From assembly GCA_016124845.1 (NCBI GenBank), contig WGMW01000033.1, positions 62,001 to 126,000 of the forward strand: DNA of 64,000 nucleotides, given 5' to 3'. This document shows positions 1 through 7,803 of the stretch, in pieces (the stretch's first letter is position 1; each line of letters begins with the position of its first letter). The stretch comes from Flavobacteriales bacterium. Its GTDB lineage: Bacteria > Bacteroidota > Bacteroidia > UBA10329. The notes beneath the pieces are model-generated. The model was not told the origin of the DNA. It worked only from the letters and a program-made list of their open reading frames with translations, and did no database searches. A program made the position numbers and the translations under genes.

Positions 1-1
1 A

Positions 2-526
2 AGCTCCAACAGCACACTCATCATTTTCATCTTCGCGTTGGTGTTGGTCTATCTCACGTTGGCCGCGCAGTTCGAGAGTTTCCGTGATCCGCTCATCATC
101 ATGTTCACCGTGCCGTTGGCACTGACGGGCGCGGTGGCCACGCTCTACATTTTCGGCCAAACGTTGAACATTTTCAGTCAGATCGGGATGGTGGTGCTTA
201 TCGGTATCGTTACCAAGAACGGAATTCTTATCGTGGAATTCGCCAATCAGAAACGCGATGCAGGCATGCCGCTGCAACAGGCGGCTTTCGAAGCAGCATC
301 GCAGCGTTTCCGCCCCATTCTAATGACAAGCCTTTCCACCGTGCTCGGTGCGCTGCCCATTGCGTTGGCCTTGGGCGATTCATCCACCAGCCGCGTACCG
401 ATGGGATTGGCCATTATCGGAGGATTGATCTTCTCCCTTTTGTTGACACTTTACATCATTCCAGCCCTGTATTCATACATGGCAACCAAAGAGAACATTT
501 TAGTAGATGAAGCAGATTTTCAGTAA
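2..526 (+). CDS. RND-family efflux pump permease, C-terminal end (partial)
   Basis: This is the last ~174 residues of an AcrB/HAE1-type inner-membrane proton-driven exporter. The frame is open from base 2, so the gene starts outside the window. The segment 'GIVTKNGILIVEFANQ' matches the conserved cytoplasmic loop and helix of RND pumps (KNAILIVEFA-like). It is followed by 'RFRPILMTSL' and a final hydrophobic helix, 'GLAIIGGLIFSLLLTL', which is the usual end of the family. The stop codon lies 20 nt inside the next gene (ATG at 507), a TolC-like channel, so the two are translationally coupled parts of one tripartite pump. The membrane-fusion subunit is probably upstream of the window. Substrate cannot be inferred. 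Confidence 0.93.
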   Translation, partial: SSNSTLIIFIFALVLVYLTLAAQFESFRDPLIIMFTVPLALTGAVATLYIFGQTLNIFSQIGMVVLIGIVTKNGILIVEFANQKRDAGMPLQQAAFEAASQRFRPILMTSLSTVLGALPIALALGDSSTSRVPMGLAIIGGLIFSLLLTLYIIPALYSYMATKENILVDEADFQ

Positions 527-1913
527 AATCCTTCCTTCGTCATTACGAGGGAGGAACGACCGAAGTAATCTTTTCGGTAGAGATTGCTTCGTTGCTCTCG
601 CAATGACGCGTGGTGTAGTTGCTGCGGGAGTCATTTGCGCGTTCAGTTTGAATGCATCGGCACAGACGCTGAAGGAATTCATCAGTACCGCGCTTGAGAA
701 GAACTACCAGATACGCATCTTGAGGAACGAGGAGCAGATCGCTTCCAACAGCAACACGTTGGGGAATGCAGGTTTTCTGCCATCGTTGGGCATTGATGGA
801 ACGGGCTCCTATTCGTTGAACAACATCCGCCAAGGATATTCGGACGGCTCAAGTAGGACGGGTAACAACGCTTCAAACTTCAGCGCGAGTGCACAGGCGC
901 TTGTCGATTGGACACTCTTTGACGGATTCTATGTTCGCGCCAAGCGCAAACAACTTGGCGTTTTGGAGCAGATGGGTAGAACGAACGCCAAGTTTTACAT
1001 CGAGCAGACGGTGGCAGACATTGCCACGTCTTACAACCAGTTGATCTACGAGCAGCAGTTGCTGAGCAATTATCAGAAATCGATGCAGATCTCGGCCTAC
1101 CGTCTCAGCATTGAGAAGAAGCGGAAGGAAGTGGGTTCAGGAAAAGGCATCGATTATGCGCAGGCGTTGGTCGATTACCAGACAGACAGCATGCGGTATC
1201 TCGCGCAGCAGAATGCCATTCAGACCTTGAAAATTGAACTCAACCGCATTTTGAACAACGGGTTGGAGGATGAATTGAATGTGACGGATGAGGAATTCAA
1301 GATATATCCGCTTGCGGAGAAGGACAGTTTGCTTGCAAGCATCAAAGCTTCAAACCAACAGTTGGAGCAGCAACGGCTGGCAGAGTTGATCGCGGAATCC
1401 GACCTGCGCATGGCCAAGGCCGACCGTTATCCGACCATCAACCTGTTTGCGGGTTACAAATTCACCGATACATATTCTGCGGTCGGTTTCTTCAAAACCA
1501 ATTTGAATTACGGTCCGACCATGGGAGCAAGCATCAGCTTTAACCTTTATAATGGTGGCAAGACCAATGTGGCCATCAAAAATTCGCGCGCTTACGCGGA
1601 GAATGCCACGCTTTCCAAAGAGCAGGTCAACCATAATCTCGATGCCGATGTGCTGAAATTCTACGGACAGTACGTTTCTGTTCTGGAGCGCGTGCAATTG
1701 GCAAAAAGCAATGTGGCCGAAAGCAGAAAGGTGTATGACATTGCAGAACAACAGCTGCGTCAAGGAACCATCAACGGCTACGACTTCCGCCTTACGCAAC
1801 TCACCCTGCTCGAGAGCCAACTGAGCCTGATGCAACTGCAGTACACGCTCAAAACCATTGAGATAAATCTGATCAGAGTGGCAGGAAAGGCGGTGGAAAT
1901 GTATCTACAGTAG
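507..1913 (+). CDS. TolC-family outer membrane efflux protein
   Basis: This 468-residue protein would be the outer-membrane exit duct of the RND pump encoded just upstream. The body from about residue 50 shows the OEP pattern: long coiled-coil helices ('SYNQLIYEQQLLSNYQKS', 'VAESRKVYDIAEQQLRQG'), beta-strand segments such as 'GASISFNLYNGG', and a two-fold internal repeat. The signal-peptide end appears to be 'GVICAFSLNASAQ' with cleavage after AQA-like residues. The N-terminus is odd: residues ~11-34 are encoded by a 70-bp palindromic repeat (539-608), so the signal peptide is longer and more charged than normal. An alternative ATG exists at 603 (in 'VALAMTRGVV', M33), which would give a cleaner signal peptide and skip most of the repeat; the true start is therefore uncertain. 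Confidence 0.9.
   Translation: MKQIFSKILPSSLRGRNDRSNLFGRDCFVALAMTRGVVAAGVICAFSLNASAQTLKEFISTALEKNYQIRILRNEEQIASNSNTLGNAGFLPSLGIDGTGSYSLNNIRQGYSDGSSRTGNNASNFSASAQALVDWTLFDGFYVRAKRKQLGVLEQMGRTNAKFYIEQTVADIATSYNQLIYEQQLLSNYQKSMQISAYRLSIEKKRKEVGSGKGIDYAQALVDYQTDSMRYLAQQNAIQTLKIELNRILNNGLEDELNVTDEEFKIYPLAEKDSLLASIKASNQQLEQQRLAELIAESDLRMAKADRYPTINLFAGYKFTDTYSAVGFFKTNLNYGPTMGASISFNLYNGGKTNVAIKNSRAYAENATLSKEQVNHNLDADVLKFYGQYVSVLERVQLAKSNVAESRKVYDIAEQQLRQGTINGYDFRLTQLTLLESQLSLMQLQYTLKTIEINLIRVAGKAVEMYLQ
539..608. repeat. Palindromic (REP/MITE-like) repeat inside a signal-peptide coding region
   Basis: The left arm (cgtcattacgag...cgaagtaatct, 539-571) and right arm (agattgcttcg...ctcgcaatgacg, 581-608) are imperfect inverted copies around a ~9-nt loop. 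The consensus 'gtcattgcgag...cgaagcaatct' resembles a dispersed palindromic element I recall from many Bacteroidota genomes (recalled, not searched). Here it lies wholly inside the 5' coding part of the TolC-like gene and keeps the frame open. Confidence 0.75.
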
Positions 1914-2001
1914 TGTTGTTGGATTTTTTCGAGTTCACCTTCATGCATTTACATGTAAGACTGGAAACCTCGCGTAATTTCCGTCTACTCATGCACGGAG
2001 C

Positions 2002-2343
2002 CTATTTGATACACTCAAGATGGTCTTGGTAAACAGCCACGAGGCTGTGTTCATTGGAAAGGCGAATCACTTCTGACCAGCGTTCAGAGATAAAACTGTA
2101 GAACGCTTTCATTGGCATATTCCCAACTTTCAGGTGAATTACCTTCGGAGGTGATCCATGGAGTAGAATCCTGCTGGAAAAGTCACTATCCTTTGTAATG
2201 ATTGTCAGGCCATGGGTTCTTGCATATTCCCAAATGGCCTCATCTGCCGCGGTCGGGTCTATGTCAGACTGATGAACATGATCATCAGAATGCCAGACTG
2301 AAAACTTTCTGGGAAGGTTGACATCCACCAGAAATTTTGGCAT
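2002..2343 (-). CDS. DUF5615 PIN-like protein, putative toxin nuclease
   Basis: A 113-residue protein with the acidic signature of the DUF5615/Mut7-C-like PIN fold: 'FLVDVNLP' near the N-terminus, 'DEAIWEYARTHGLTIITKDSDF' style second acidic block around residues 36-57, and a basic/hydrophobic C-terminus. Proteins of this family are normally encoded directly after a DUF433 partner, as here, and are thought to be the RNase-like toxin of the pair (family knowledge; activity not shown). The chosen ATG at 2343 overlaps the TGA of the upstream DUF433 gene by one base (TGATG), so the two are co-translated. A GTG three bases earlier (2346) is an alternative start. Confidence 0.82.
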   Translation of the reverse strand: MPKFLVDVNLPRKFSVWHSDDHVHQSDIDPTAADEAIWEYARTHGLTIITKDSDFSSRILLHGSPPKVIHLKVGNMPMKAFYSFISERWSEVIRLSNEHSLVAVYQDHLECIK

Positions 2344-2582
2344 CACGCAGCAAAGTTGCGAAGGGAAAACCCATTACCTGAAAGCTGTATGGCATAAGCA
2401 CGGCAGGCGTCAAGATCGGCTTTTTCCAAAACAGGGTACTGGTCTAAAATATCTTCGTCTGGAGTTCCTGCCATCATGAACTCCAAGATGGTCTGTACGG
2501 TAATTCGCATACCTCGAATCACAGGCCTTCCATTACAGATCCTATCGTCAACCGTAATGCGTTTCAATGGTTCTTGACTCAT
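2343..2582 (-). CDS. DUF433 helix-turn-helix protein, putative antitoxin
   Basis: This 79-residue protein contains the DUF433 core 'RITVDDRICNGRPVIRGMRITV' (residues ~7-28, with GxPxIxGTRI-type motif) followed by 'ILEFMMAGTPDEDILDQYP' and 'ALDACRAYA'-like helices, the usual small HTH domain. The ATG at 2582 is preferred because conservation begins there; an upstream in-frame ATG (2654) would add 24 unrelated residues. It precedes and overlaps the DUF5615 gene, a standard antitoxin-toxin order. The pair is divergent from the cobalamin riboswitch operon. Confidence 0.82.
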   Translation of the reverse strand: MSQEPLKRITVDDRICNGRPVIRGMRITVQTILEFMMAGTPDEDILDQYPVLEKADLDACRAYAIQLSGNGFSLRNFAA

Positions 2583-2671
2583 GAACTGGACTTTTTTCAA
2601 AGTTACATGGTTTCTTTCAATTGAAATCGTATTCGCCAATACGCCAATGGCCAAATTCCTTACATTCGCCC

Positions 2672-2858
2672 CGCTTTAGGTTCTCAAGCATCTTACGGAT
2701 GTGCGAGATGAAAAGGGAATTCGGTGTAAGTCCGAGACTGTTCCCGCAGCTGTAAGCTCGAAAGAAGACCTGTTATTCTCGGTCACTTTCTCCGCCTGAG
2801 GCGGAGGAGGGAAGGCCAACAGGTTCGAGCAAGTCAGAAGACCTGCCTTCAGCATCAC
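2672..2858 (+). promoter_or_regulatory. Cobalamin (B12) riboswitch
   Basis: Conserved adenosylcobalamin-riboswitch blocks are present in order: 'aaaagggaattcggtg' (2711-2726), 'taagtccgagactg' and 'ttcccgcagctgtaag' (to 2756), a long variable hairpin arm, and the 3' block 'agtcagaagacctgcc' (2833-2848). A stem-rich stretch follows before the start codon at 2905. Placement ahead of a TonB-dependent receptor and a BtuG-like lipoprotein fits B12 repression of uptake genes. Arms were paired by eye, not folded by software. Confidence 0.93.
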
Positions 2859-2904
2859 GTTCTCATTGCCTTCGGGAGAAAGGTCGGGAGCAGAGGAATG
2901 AAAG

Positions 2905-4797
2905 ATGAAGAACATAGGCGTTTGCCTGTTTTTATGTGTGATGCATACCGTCTGCTGGGCGCAGGTCGGTGACAGTATCGTTCATCCTGTGGTAACGGTC
3001 ACCGAACAGCGGATTGCCGAGGCCATCGGCTCGTCCGTTACCGAAACAGATACGCTGCTTTATGCTTTGCAGCGCTCTCGCGGATTGACGCAGGTGCTGG
3101 AAACCGAGAGTTATATATCCACGCGGGCGTACAGTCCAGGTGGTGTGGCCAACTTCTCGGTGCGTGGGACCGGTTCGCAGCATACGCAGGTAGTGTGGGA
3201 AGGTATTGCCATCAACGATCCCATGTTGGGGCAGACCGATCTTTCGAGCATTTCCCTGAGCGGTATTTCCAATGTGCGGGTGCTGTATGGTTCCGCTGGC
3301 CTCACCAATAATTCGGGTGGTATTGGCGGAACCATCGAACTCATCCCGCAGAAAGAACGCATCACGGATGGCTTCGATGGCAAGCTGAATCTCAATGCGG
3401 GTTCATTCGGTGTGTACGGACTTTCCGTTCAGCTGCGCGATAGATACAGGAAGGTATTCGGTAGCACTTCGGTGGAATACCAGACGGCAAAGAACAATTT
3501 CAAGTACCGTAATCTGGCAAGCATCCAGCAGGAGGATAAACGGTTACAGCATGCCGCGATTCAACGCGTTGGTTTTACCAAAACACTTGGAGTTCAACTC
3601 AATGACCGAAACACGCTAAAGGCCAGTATTTACTATGCTCAGGTTGATCGTGAGTTTCCACCGACCATGCTGATGGTCTCCACCAAGGAAACCCTTTTTG
3701 ACCGAGACGTGTGGGCGGCTCTGAACTGGAAACGCATCGGAAAACGCTCAAAGCTGTCGGTCACCTCGTCCTACATCTACGGTCAGCAGGATTATTTCGA
3801 CAATAACGAATACACCTTCCATCATCTCTATCAGGCCAATAAGAACCTCGTCCGTTACAATTTAAGTCTTGGCCACAACCTTTACGTAGAAGCAGGCGCA
3901 GACATCTTCAATGAGACCGCCCGATCGGACAGTTCGTATCGTTCCAAACCGCATTGGCGTTTTTGGCAAGCGGGTTTCGCTTCGCTGAAGTATGTACCGA
4001 AGAAATGGGTGGCCGCGCAGGCATTGGTACGGGAGGACGTGATCGATGGTGGGTTCAGTCCTGTTCAAGGGTTGCTGGGAGTGGAAGTGAAGCCCTTGAA
4101 GTGGCTTTTCCTGAAAGGGAATGTGTCGCGGAATTTCCGCCCGCCCACACTCAACGACCGTTATTGGGCCCCGGGCGGAAATCCCGCCCTGAAAAGCGAA
4201 ACGGGTTTCAGTTGGGAGGCTGGCGTTGGTTTCAAGGTTGATGAAGGGAAATTCCATTTCAAAACGGAAGGAACCTACTTCCGTTCCAACATCGACAACT
4301 GGATCATCTGGTTGCCTAACGGAAACCTTTGGACACCGCAGAACAAGCGTGCAGTTGCAACCAACGGAGTGGAAGCAAGGGTTGAAGCCTCTGCCAGGAT
4401 GGGGAAAGTGCTTCTCCGATTGAATGGCGCTTACACGTGGGTCTCATCAACGGTGCAAGAAGGTACAGATGCCAACGATGCCTCTGTCGGAAAGCAGTTG
4501 ATCTACGTGCCACAGCATCAGGCCAAGGCCAATTTCTCGGTGCATTTGGGCAAGTTGTATCTGCTGTATGCACACCAGTTCACGGGATTGCGGTACACCA
4601 CTTCCGATAACAAAAGTTCATTGCCAAGCTACCAGATCGGGCAGTTGGCATTGGGCTATGCCTTCACGGTGAGGAAACATACCATCGGTATAAATCTGAC
4701 CCTTGACAATCTCTTCAATACGCAATACCAGACCATTGCTTGGCGACCCATGCCAGGCCGTTCATTCTTACTAAACCTTAACTATCAATTCTTATGA
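2905..4797 (+). CDS. btuB: TonB-dependent receptor, BtuB-like cobalamin transporter
   Basis: A 630-residue outer-membrane receptor. The signal peptide is residues 1-20 ('MKNIGVCLFLCVMHTVCWAQ'). The plug domain runs ~30-150, with 'ETESYISTRAYSPGGVANFSVRG' style plug start, 'VVWEGIAINDPMLGQTDLS' and 'VRVLYGSAG..NNSGGIGGTIEL', as in TonB plugs. A beta-barrel of alternating strands follows and ends in an aromatic C-terminus, 'RSFLLNLNYQFL'. No carboxypeptidase-like domain precedes the plug. The cobalamin riboswitch upstream and the BtuG-like gene overlapping its stop (ATGA at 4794-4797) point to vitamin B12 or related corrinoids as substrate. The inner-membrane BtuCDF genes are not in the window. 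Confidence 0.9.
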   Translation: MKNIGVCLFLCVMHTVCWAQVGDSIVHPVVTVTEQRIAEAIGSSVTETDTLLYALQRSRGLTQVLETESYISTRAYSPGGVANFSVRGTGSQHTQVVWEGIAINDPMLGQTDLSSISLSGISNVRVLYGSAGLTNNSGGIGGTIELIPQKERITDGFDGKLNLNAGSFGVYGLSVQLRDRYRKVFGSTSVEYQTAKNNFKYRNLASIQQEDKRLQHAAIQRVGFTKTLGVQLNDRNTLKASIYYAQVDREFPPTMLMVSTKETLFDRDVWAALNWKRIGKRSKLSVTSSYIYGQQDYFDNNEYTFHHLYQANKNLVRYNLSLGHNLYVEAGADIFNETARSDSSYRSKPHWRFWQAGFASLKYVPKKWVAAQALVREDVIDGGFSPVQGLLGVEVKPLKWLFLKGNVSRNFRPPTLNDRYWAPGGNPALKSETGFSWEAGVGFKVDEGKFHFKTEGTYFRSNIDNWIIWLPNGNLWTPQNKRAVATNGVEARVEASARMGKVLLRLNGAYTWVSSTVQEGTDANDASVGKQLIYVPQHQAKANFSVHLGKLYLLYAHQFTGLRYTTSDNKSSLPSYQIGQLALGYAFTVRKHTIGINLTLDNLFNTQYQTIAWRPMPGRSFLLNLNYQFL

Positions 4798-5807
4798 AAA
4801 AGCTGTTTTTATTACCACTTGCGGTCGCATTCGGCCTTGCTTCCTGTAATCAGGACAACAATGACGACAACAAGAACTTCGACTCCTTCACCAATGGAGT
4901 ATTCGTAGTGCATGAGGGGAACTTCCAAGCAGGAAATGCCTCGCTTTCGTTTTACAATAAATACAAGGGAGAGATGGAGAATGGCGTGTTCACGGCCGTT
5001 AATTCCATTCCGTTAGGAGATGTGGGACAAAGCATGGTCACGTTGGGAGACAAAGGCTATGTGGTTGTCAATAATTCTGGGAAGGTGGAGGTTGTCAACC
5101 TGCAAGACCTTTCATCTGCGGGAACGATAACGGGATTGAGTTCTCCGCGATATATCTGCGTGGTGAGCAATTCCGTAGCATACATTTCGGACCTGTTTTC
5201 TGGTGCGATCACCGTTTTCAATCCAGAGATGTTGGCGAAAACGGGAACCATTGCCCTGCATGGTGAAGTAGAGGAAATGGTAAATACATCGAACGGGGTG
5301 ATGGTAGCGGGGTCTGGTGCCGATCAGGTTTTCAGGATCGATGCGCAGAATACGGTGGTTGACAGCGTGAATGTCGGCATCGGCCCAACCAACCTGGCGG
5401 TAGATGCCAACGGAAAAGTGTGGGTGATGACCAACGGTGGTTGGGGAACCGAAGAGCCGAAACTGGTACGCATCAACCCTGCGGATATGAGTGTGGAACT
5501 TTCACTCAACTTCCCGATAACCGATTTTCCCTCCAGCCTGAAAACAAATGCAGCAGGAGACAAGCTCCTTTGGGTAAATGGCGGTGTTTGCCGCATGGAC
5601 ATATCAGCCACAGCGCTGCCCTCTTCTGTGTTCGTAAATGCTGCGGCTTACAAAGTGGGCGTTGATCCGAGCGATGACAGACTCTACGTATCGGATGCGG
5701 GCGATTTCAACTCCAACGGCCATGTTTATCGTTATCAGGCAGATGGTACACCGATAGATACGTTTGAAGTAGGTGTTATCCCTGGGGAGTTCTGCTTTAC
5801 GGAGTAA
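4794..5807 (+). CDS. BtuG-like surface lipoprotein, beta-propeller (DUF5074/YncE-like)
   Basis: A 337-residue lipoprotein: signal peptide with lipobox 'GLASC' (Cys18), then an acidic Asn/Asp linker ('NQDNNDDNKN') typical of surface-exported Bacteroidota lipoproteins. The rest is repeated ~45-residue blades such as 'GKVEVVNLQDLSSAGTI', 'GAITVFNPEMLAKTGTI' and 'VRINPADMSVELSL', consistent with a seven-bladed propeller. Bacteroides BtuG is a propeller lipoprotein that binds B12 and caps BtuB (established). The ATGA overlap with the receptor gene and the shared riboswitch make the same role likely. Binding residues were not checked. Confidence 0.82.
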   Translation: MKKLFLLPLAVAFGLASCNQDNNDDNKNFDSFTNGVFVVHEGNFQAGNASLSFYNKYKGEMENGVFTAVNSIPLGDVGQSMVTLGDKGYVVVNNSGKVEVVNLQDLSSAGTITGLSSPRYICVVSNSVAYISDLFSGAITVFNPEMLAKTGTIALHGEVEEMVNTSNGVMVAGSGADQVFRIDAQNTVVDSVNVGIGPTNLAVDANGKVWVMTNGGWGTEEPKLVRINPADMSVELSLNFPITDFPSSLKTNAAGDKLLWVNGGVCRMDISATALPSSVFVNAAAYKVGVDPSDDRLYVSDAGDFNSNGHVYRYQADGTPIDTFEVGVIPGEFCFTE

Positions 5808-5833
5808 CACATTGAAGTAGGTGAAACATGGAC

Positions 5834-5858
5834 GAGCCTCTTTACGAGGCTTTCGCCT
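5834..5858 (+). terminator. Weak hairpin after the B12 operon
   Basis: The short stem gcctc/gaggc with a 5-nt loop (gcctctttacgaggc) is followed by 'tttc' about 30 nt after the BtuG-like stop. The T-run is poor, so the terminator assignment is tentative. Confidence 0.4.
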
Positions 5859-6041
5859 AACCATTAGTTGTCAATTCTCACATCCTGAGGATTGCTCAAC
5901 TCATCGGCTTATGGATGCAGTAGGTCTGATCATGTCATTTTTAGGGCAGAAAAATATTATCTTTTGAGCGGCAATTGGAACAGCCGTCAATCTATCGGAT
6001 GGTTTTTCAATGGTCAGTTATAGATTCTTAACCATTCGATC

Positions 6042-7262
6042 ATGGAAAGTCTGAATACCGAAAAGGCTGACATAAGGCCAAACTTCACCGAATCTGATGT
6101 TGAGTTGCTGAAGGTATATTTCGAGTTCAACGAAAAGTACTATTGGCAGATCAATGAAGAACTTACGGCTGCACTTTCGGGGCATCCTTTGTTCGGGCCT
6201 ATACTTAGTGCCATGTCGCCAGAGCAGCAGCAAGAACAGAACAAACGCTCTCTGGAGCTACAACGGGCAGCCATTTATGAGAACAAATGGGAGGCATACA
6301 CCCAGGATCTTATTGCTCAGGGTGTCATGTACGCTCGAATGGATGTGAAATATGCAGATTGGTATGAAGTGGTTCAACTGTACAAAAAGCATCTCACCCC
6401 ATATATCAAGAAGGATTTTGGAAATGACGTTAACAAGGCCATGGATGTGAAAGATGGTCTTGGGAAGCTGATCGACTATGCCATGTATGGTATTGCAGAA
6501 GCCTATTTCAGGGAGAAGAATCGCGTAATAAACGAGATGAACCATGATCTGGAGCAGCGGGTAGAGCAGCGAACGGCAGAACTGGTAGAGATAAATAAGG
6601 AACTTGGTAGTTTCAGCTATACGGTGTCGCACGACCTGCGCGCTCCGTTGCGTGCCATTGATGGCTTTGCCAAGATTCTGGACAAGAAATTTTCCGATCA
6701 ACTGGGTGATGAGGGCAGAAAGTACATCGGCATCGTTAGAGGCAATGTGGCCAAAATGGGCAACCTGATCGATGACCTGTTGGCCTTTTCTCGATTGGGA
6801 AGAATGGAAAGGAATACCAGTACATTCAGTATGAAAGGGCTTTTCCGTGAGGTGTTCGATGATCTGAAACAGGCAGAACAGGGCAGAAACATCGAACTGA
6901 TAACGGATGACATGCCCGATGTGAAGGCCGACAGGGAAATGATGAAACATGTGGCCATCAACCTGCTGGGCAACGCCATTAAGTTCACAGGAGGAAGGGA
7001 ACACGGAAAGATAGAAATGGGAGTGCAGGAAATGAATGGAGAGCAGGTGTTCTTTGTAAAGGATAACGGTGCAGGTTTTGACATGCGCTATGCGGATAAC
7101 CTGTTCGGTATATTTCAACGGTTGCATTCGGATGATGAATTCCCTGGTACGGGCGTTGGTCTTGCTATTGTACAGCGCATTATTCATAAACACCAAGGGC
7201 GTATATGGGCAGAGGCCAGGCCTGATGAGGGAGCCACCTTCTATTTTACATTGAAAGATTGA
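6042..7262 (+). CDS. Sensor histidine kinase with globin-like N-terminal domain
   Basis: A 406-residue soluble kinase with no membrane segment or signal peptide. Residues ~15-160 form an all-helical domain; '[15 protein letters not shown]' (94-108) aligns with the F-helix region of globin-coupled sensors ('xxxHxRIGLxPxWY'), but the heme-binding His position is Tyr97. A short coiled coil (160-190) leads to the H-box 'SHDLRAPL' (phospho-accepting His197), then the ATPase boxes: N '[12 protein letters not shown]', G1 '[10 protein letters not shown]', G2 'GTGVGLAIV'. The kinase half resembles those that pair with Rcp1-type receivers, and such a receiver is the next gene, 16 bp downstream. The globin assignment is my inference from the motif. 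Confidence 0.88.
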   Translation: MESLNTEKADIRPNFTESDVELLKVYFEFNEKYYWQINEELTAALSGHPLFGPILSAMSPEQQQEQNKRSLELQRAAIYENKWEAYTQDLIAQGVMYARMDVKYADWYEVVQLYKKHLTPYIKKDFGNDVNKAMDVKDGLGKLIDYAMYGIAEAYFREKNRVINEMNHDLEQRVEQRTAELVEINKELGSFSYTVSHDLRAPLRAIDGFAKILDKKFSDQLGDEGRKYIGIVRGNVAKMGNLIDDLLAFSRLGRMERNTSTFSMKGLFREVFDDLKQAEQGRNIELITDDMPDVKADREMMKHVAINLLGNAIKFTGGREHGKIEMGVQEMNGEQVFFVKDNGAGFDMRYADNLFGIFQRLHSDDEFPGTGVGLAIVQRIIHKHQGRIWAEARPDEGATFYFTLKD

Positions 7263-7278
7263 TCAACTTCTAATATTT

Positions 7279-7737
7279 ATGATGATGAAAGAACATGCAT
7301 TTGTAGAGATACTGTTCGTAGAGGACAATTCGAGTGATGCCGAATTGGCCCTATTGGCCTTGGAAGAAGAAAATCTGGCCAATAACGTTGTGTGGTTGAA
7401 GAACGGGGCCGAGGCCCTTGACTTTATCTTTGCCGAAGGGGCATATAAGGACAGAGATATAGACAACCAGCCTAAACTCATACTGCTGGATCTGAAGATG
7501 CCCAAAGTGGGCGGTATTCAGGTGCTGGAAAAGATACGGGCTGATGAACGGACCAAGAGCATTCCCGTTGCTGTAATGACCTCAAGCAAGGAGGAGCAGG
7601 ATGTGATCGATACCTACAGGTTGGGAGTGAACAGCTATATCGTCAAACCTGTTGATTTTGATAAGTTCACCACAACGGTGAAAGAGATCGGTTTCTATTG
7701 GCTGCTGGTGAACAATCCGCCCATCAGGCATAGATAA
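7279..7737 (+). CDS. Single-domain response regulator (Rcp1/CheY-like)
   Basis: A 152-residue stand-alone receiver. Acidic pocket 'FVEDNSSD' (Glu15, Asp16), phospho-acceptor Asp71 in '[14 protein letters not shown]', Thr/Ser switch in '[12 protein letters not shown]', and Lys in '[12 protein letters not shown]'. The insertion '(L)[18 protein letters not shown]' before the active Asp is typical of Rcp1-type receivers that accept phosphate from phytochrome-like kinases. It sits directly behind the histidine kinase and ahead of the receiver-phosphatase, so it is probably the intermediate or a competing acceptor in that relay. Confidence 0.93.
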   Translation: MMMKEHAFVEILFVEDNSSDAELALLALEEENLANNVVWLKNGAEALDFIFAEGAYKDRDIDNQPKLILLDLKMPKVGGIQVLEKIRADERTKSIPVAVMTSSKEEQDVIDTYRLGVNSYIVKPVDFDKFTTTVKEIGFYWLLVNNPPIRHR

Positions 7738-7803
7738 TTCCTAAGCTACTTCCAGACCTCTAATTAAACCTATCGGATCCGTCCGATACCATTCCATTCA
7801 ACC

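Noticed and set aside
6258-7196. 312-codon open frame antisense to the histidine kinase gene
   Set aside because: A shadow of the kinase coding sequence; no independent motif.
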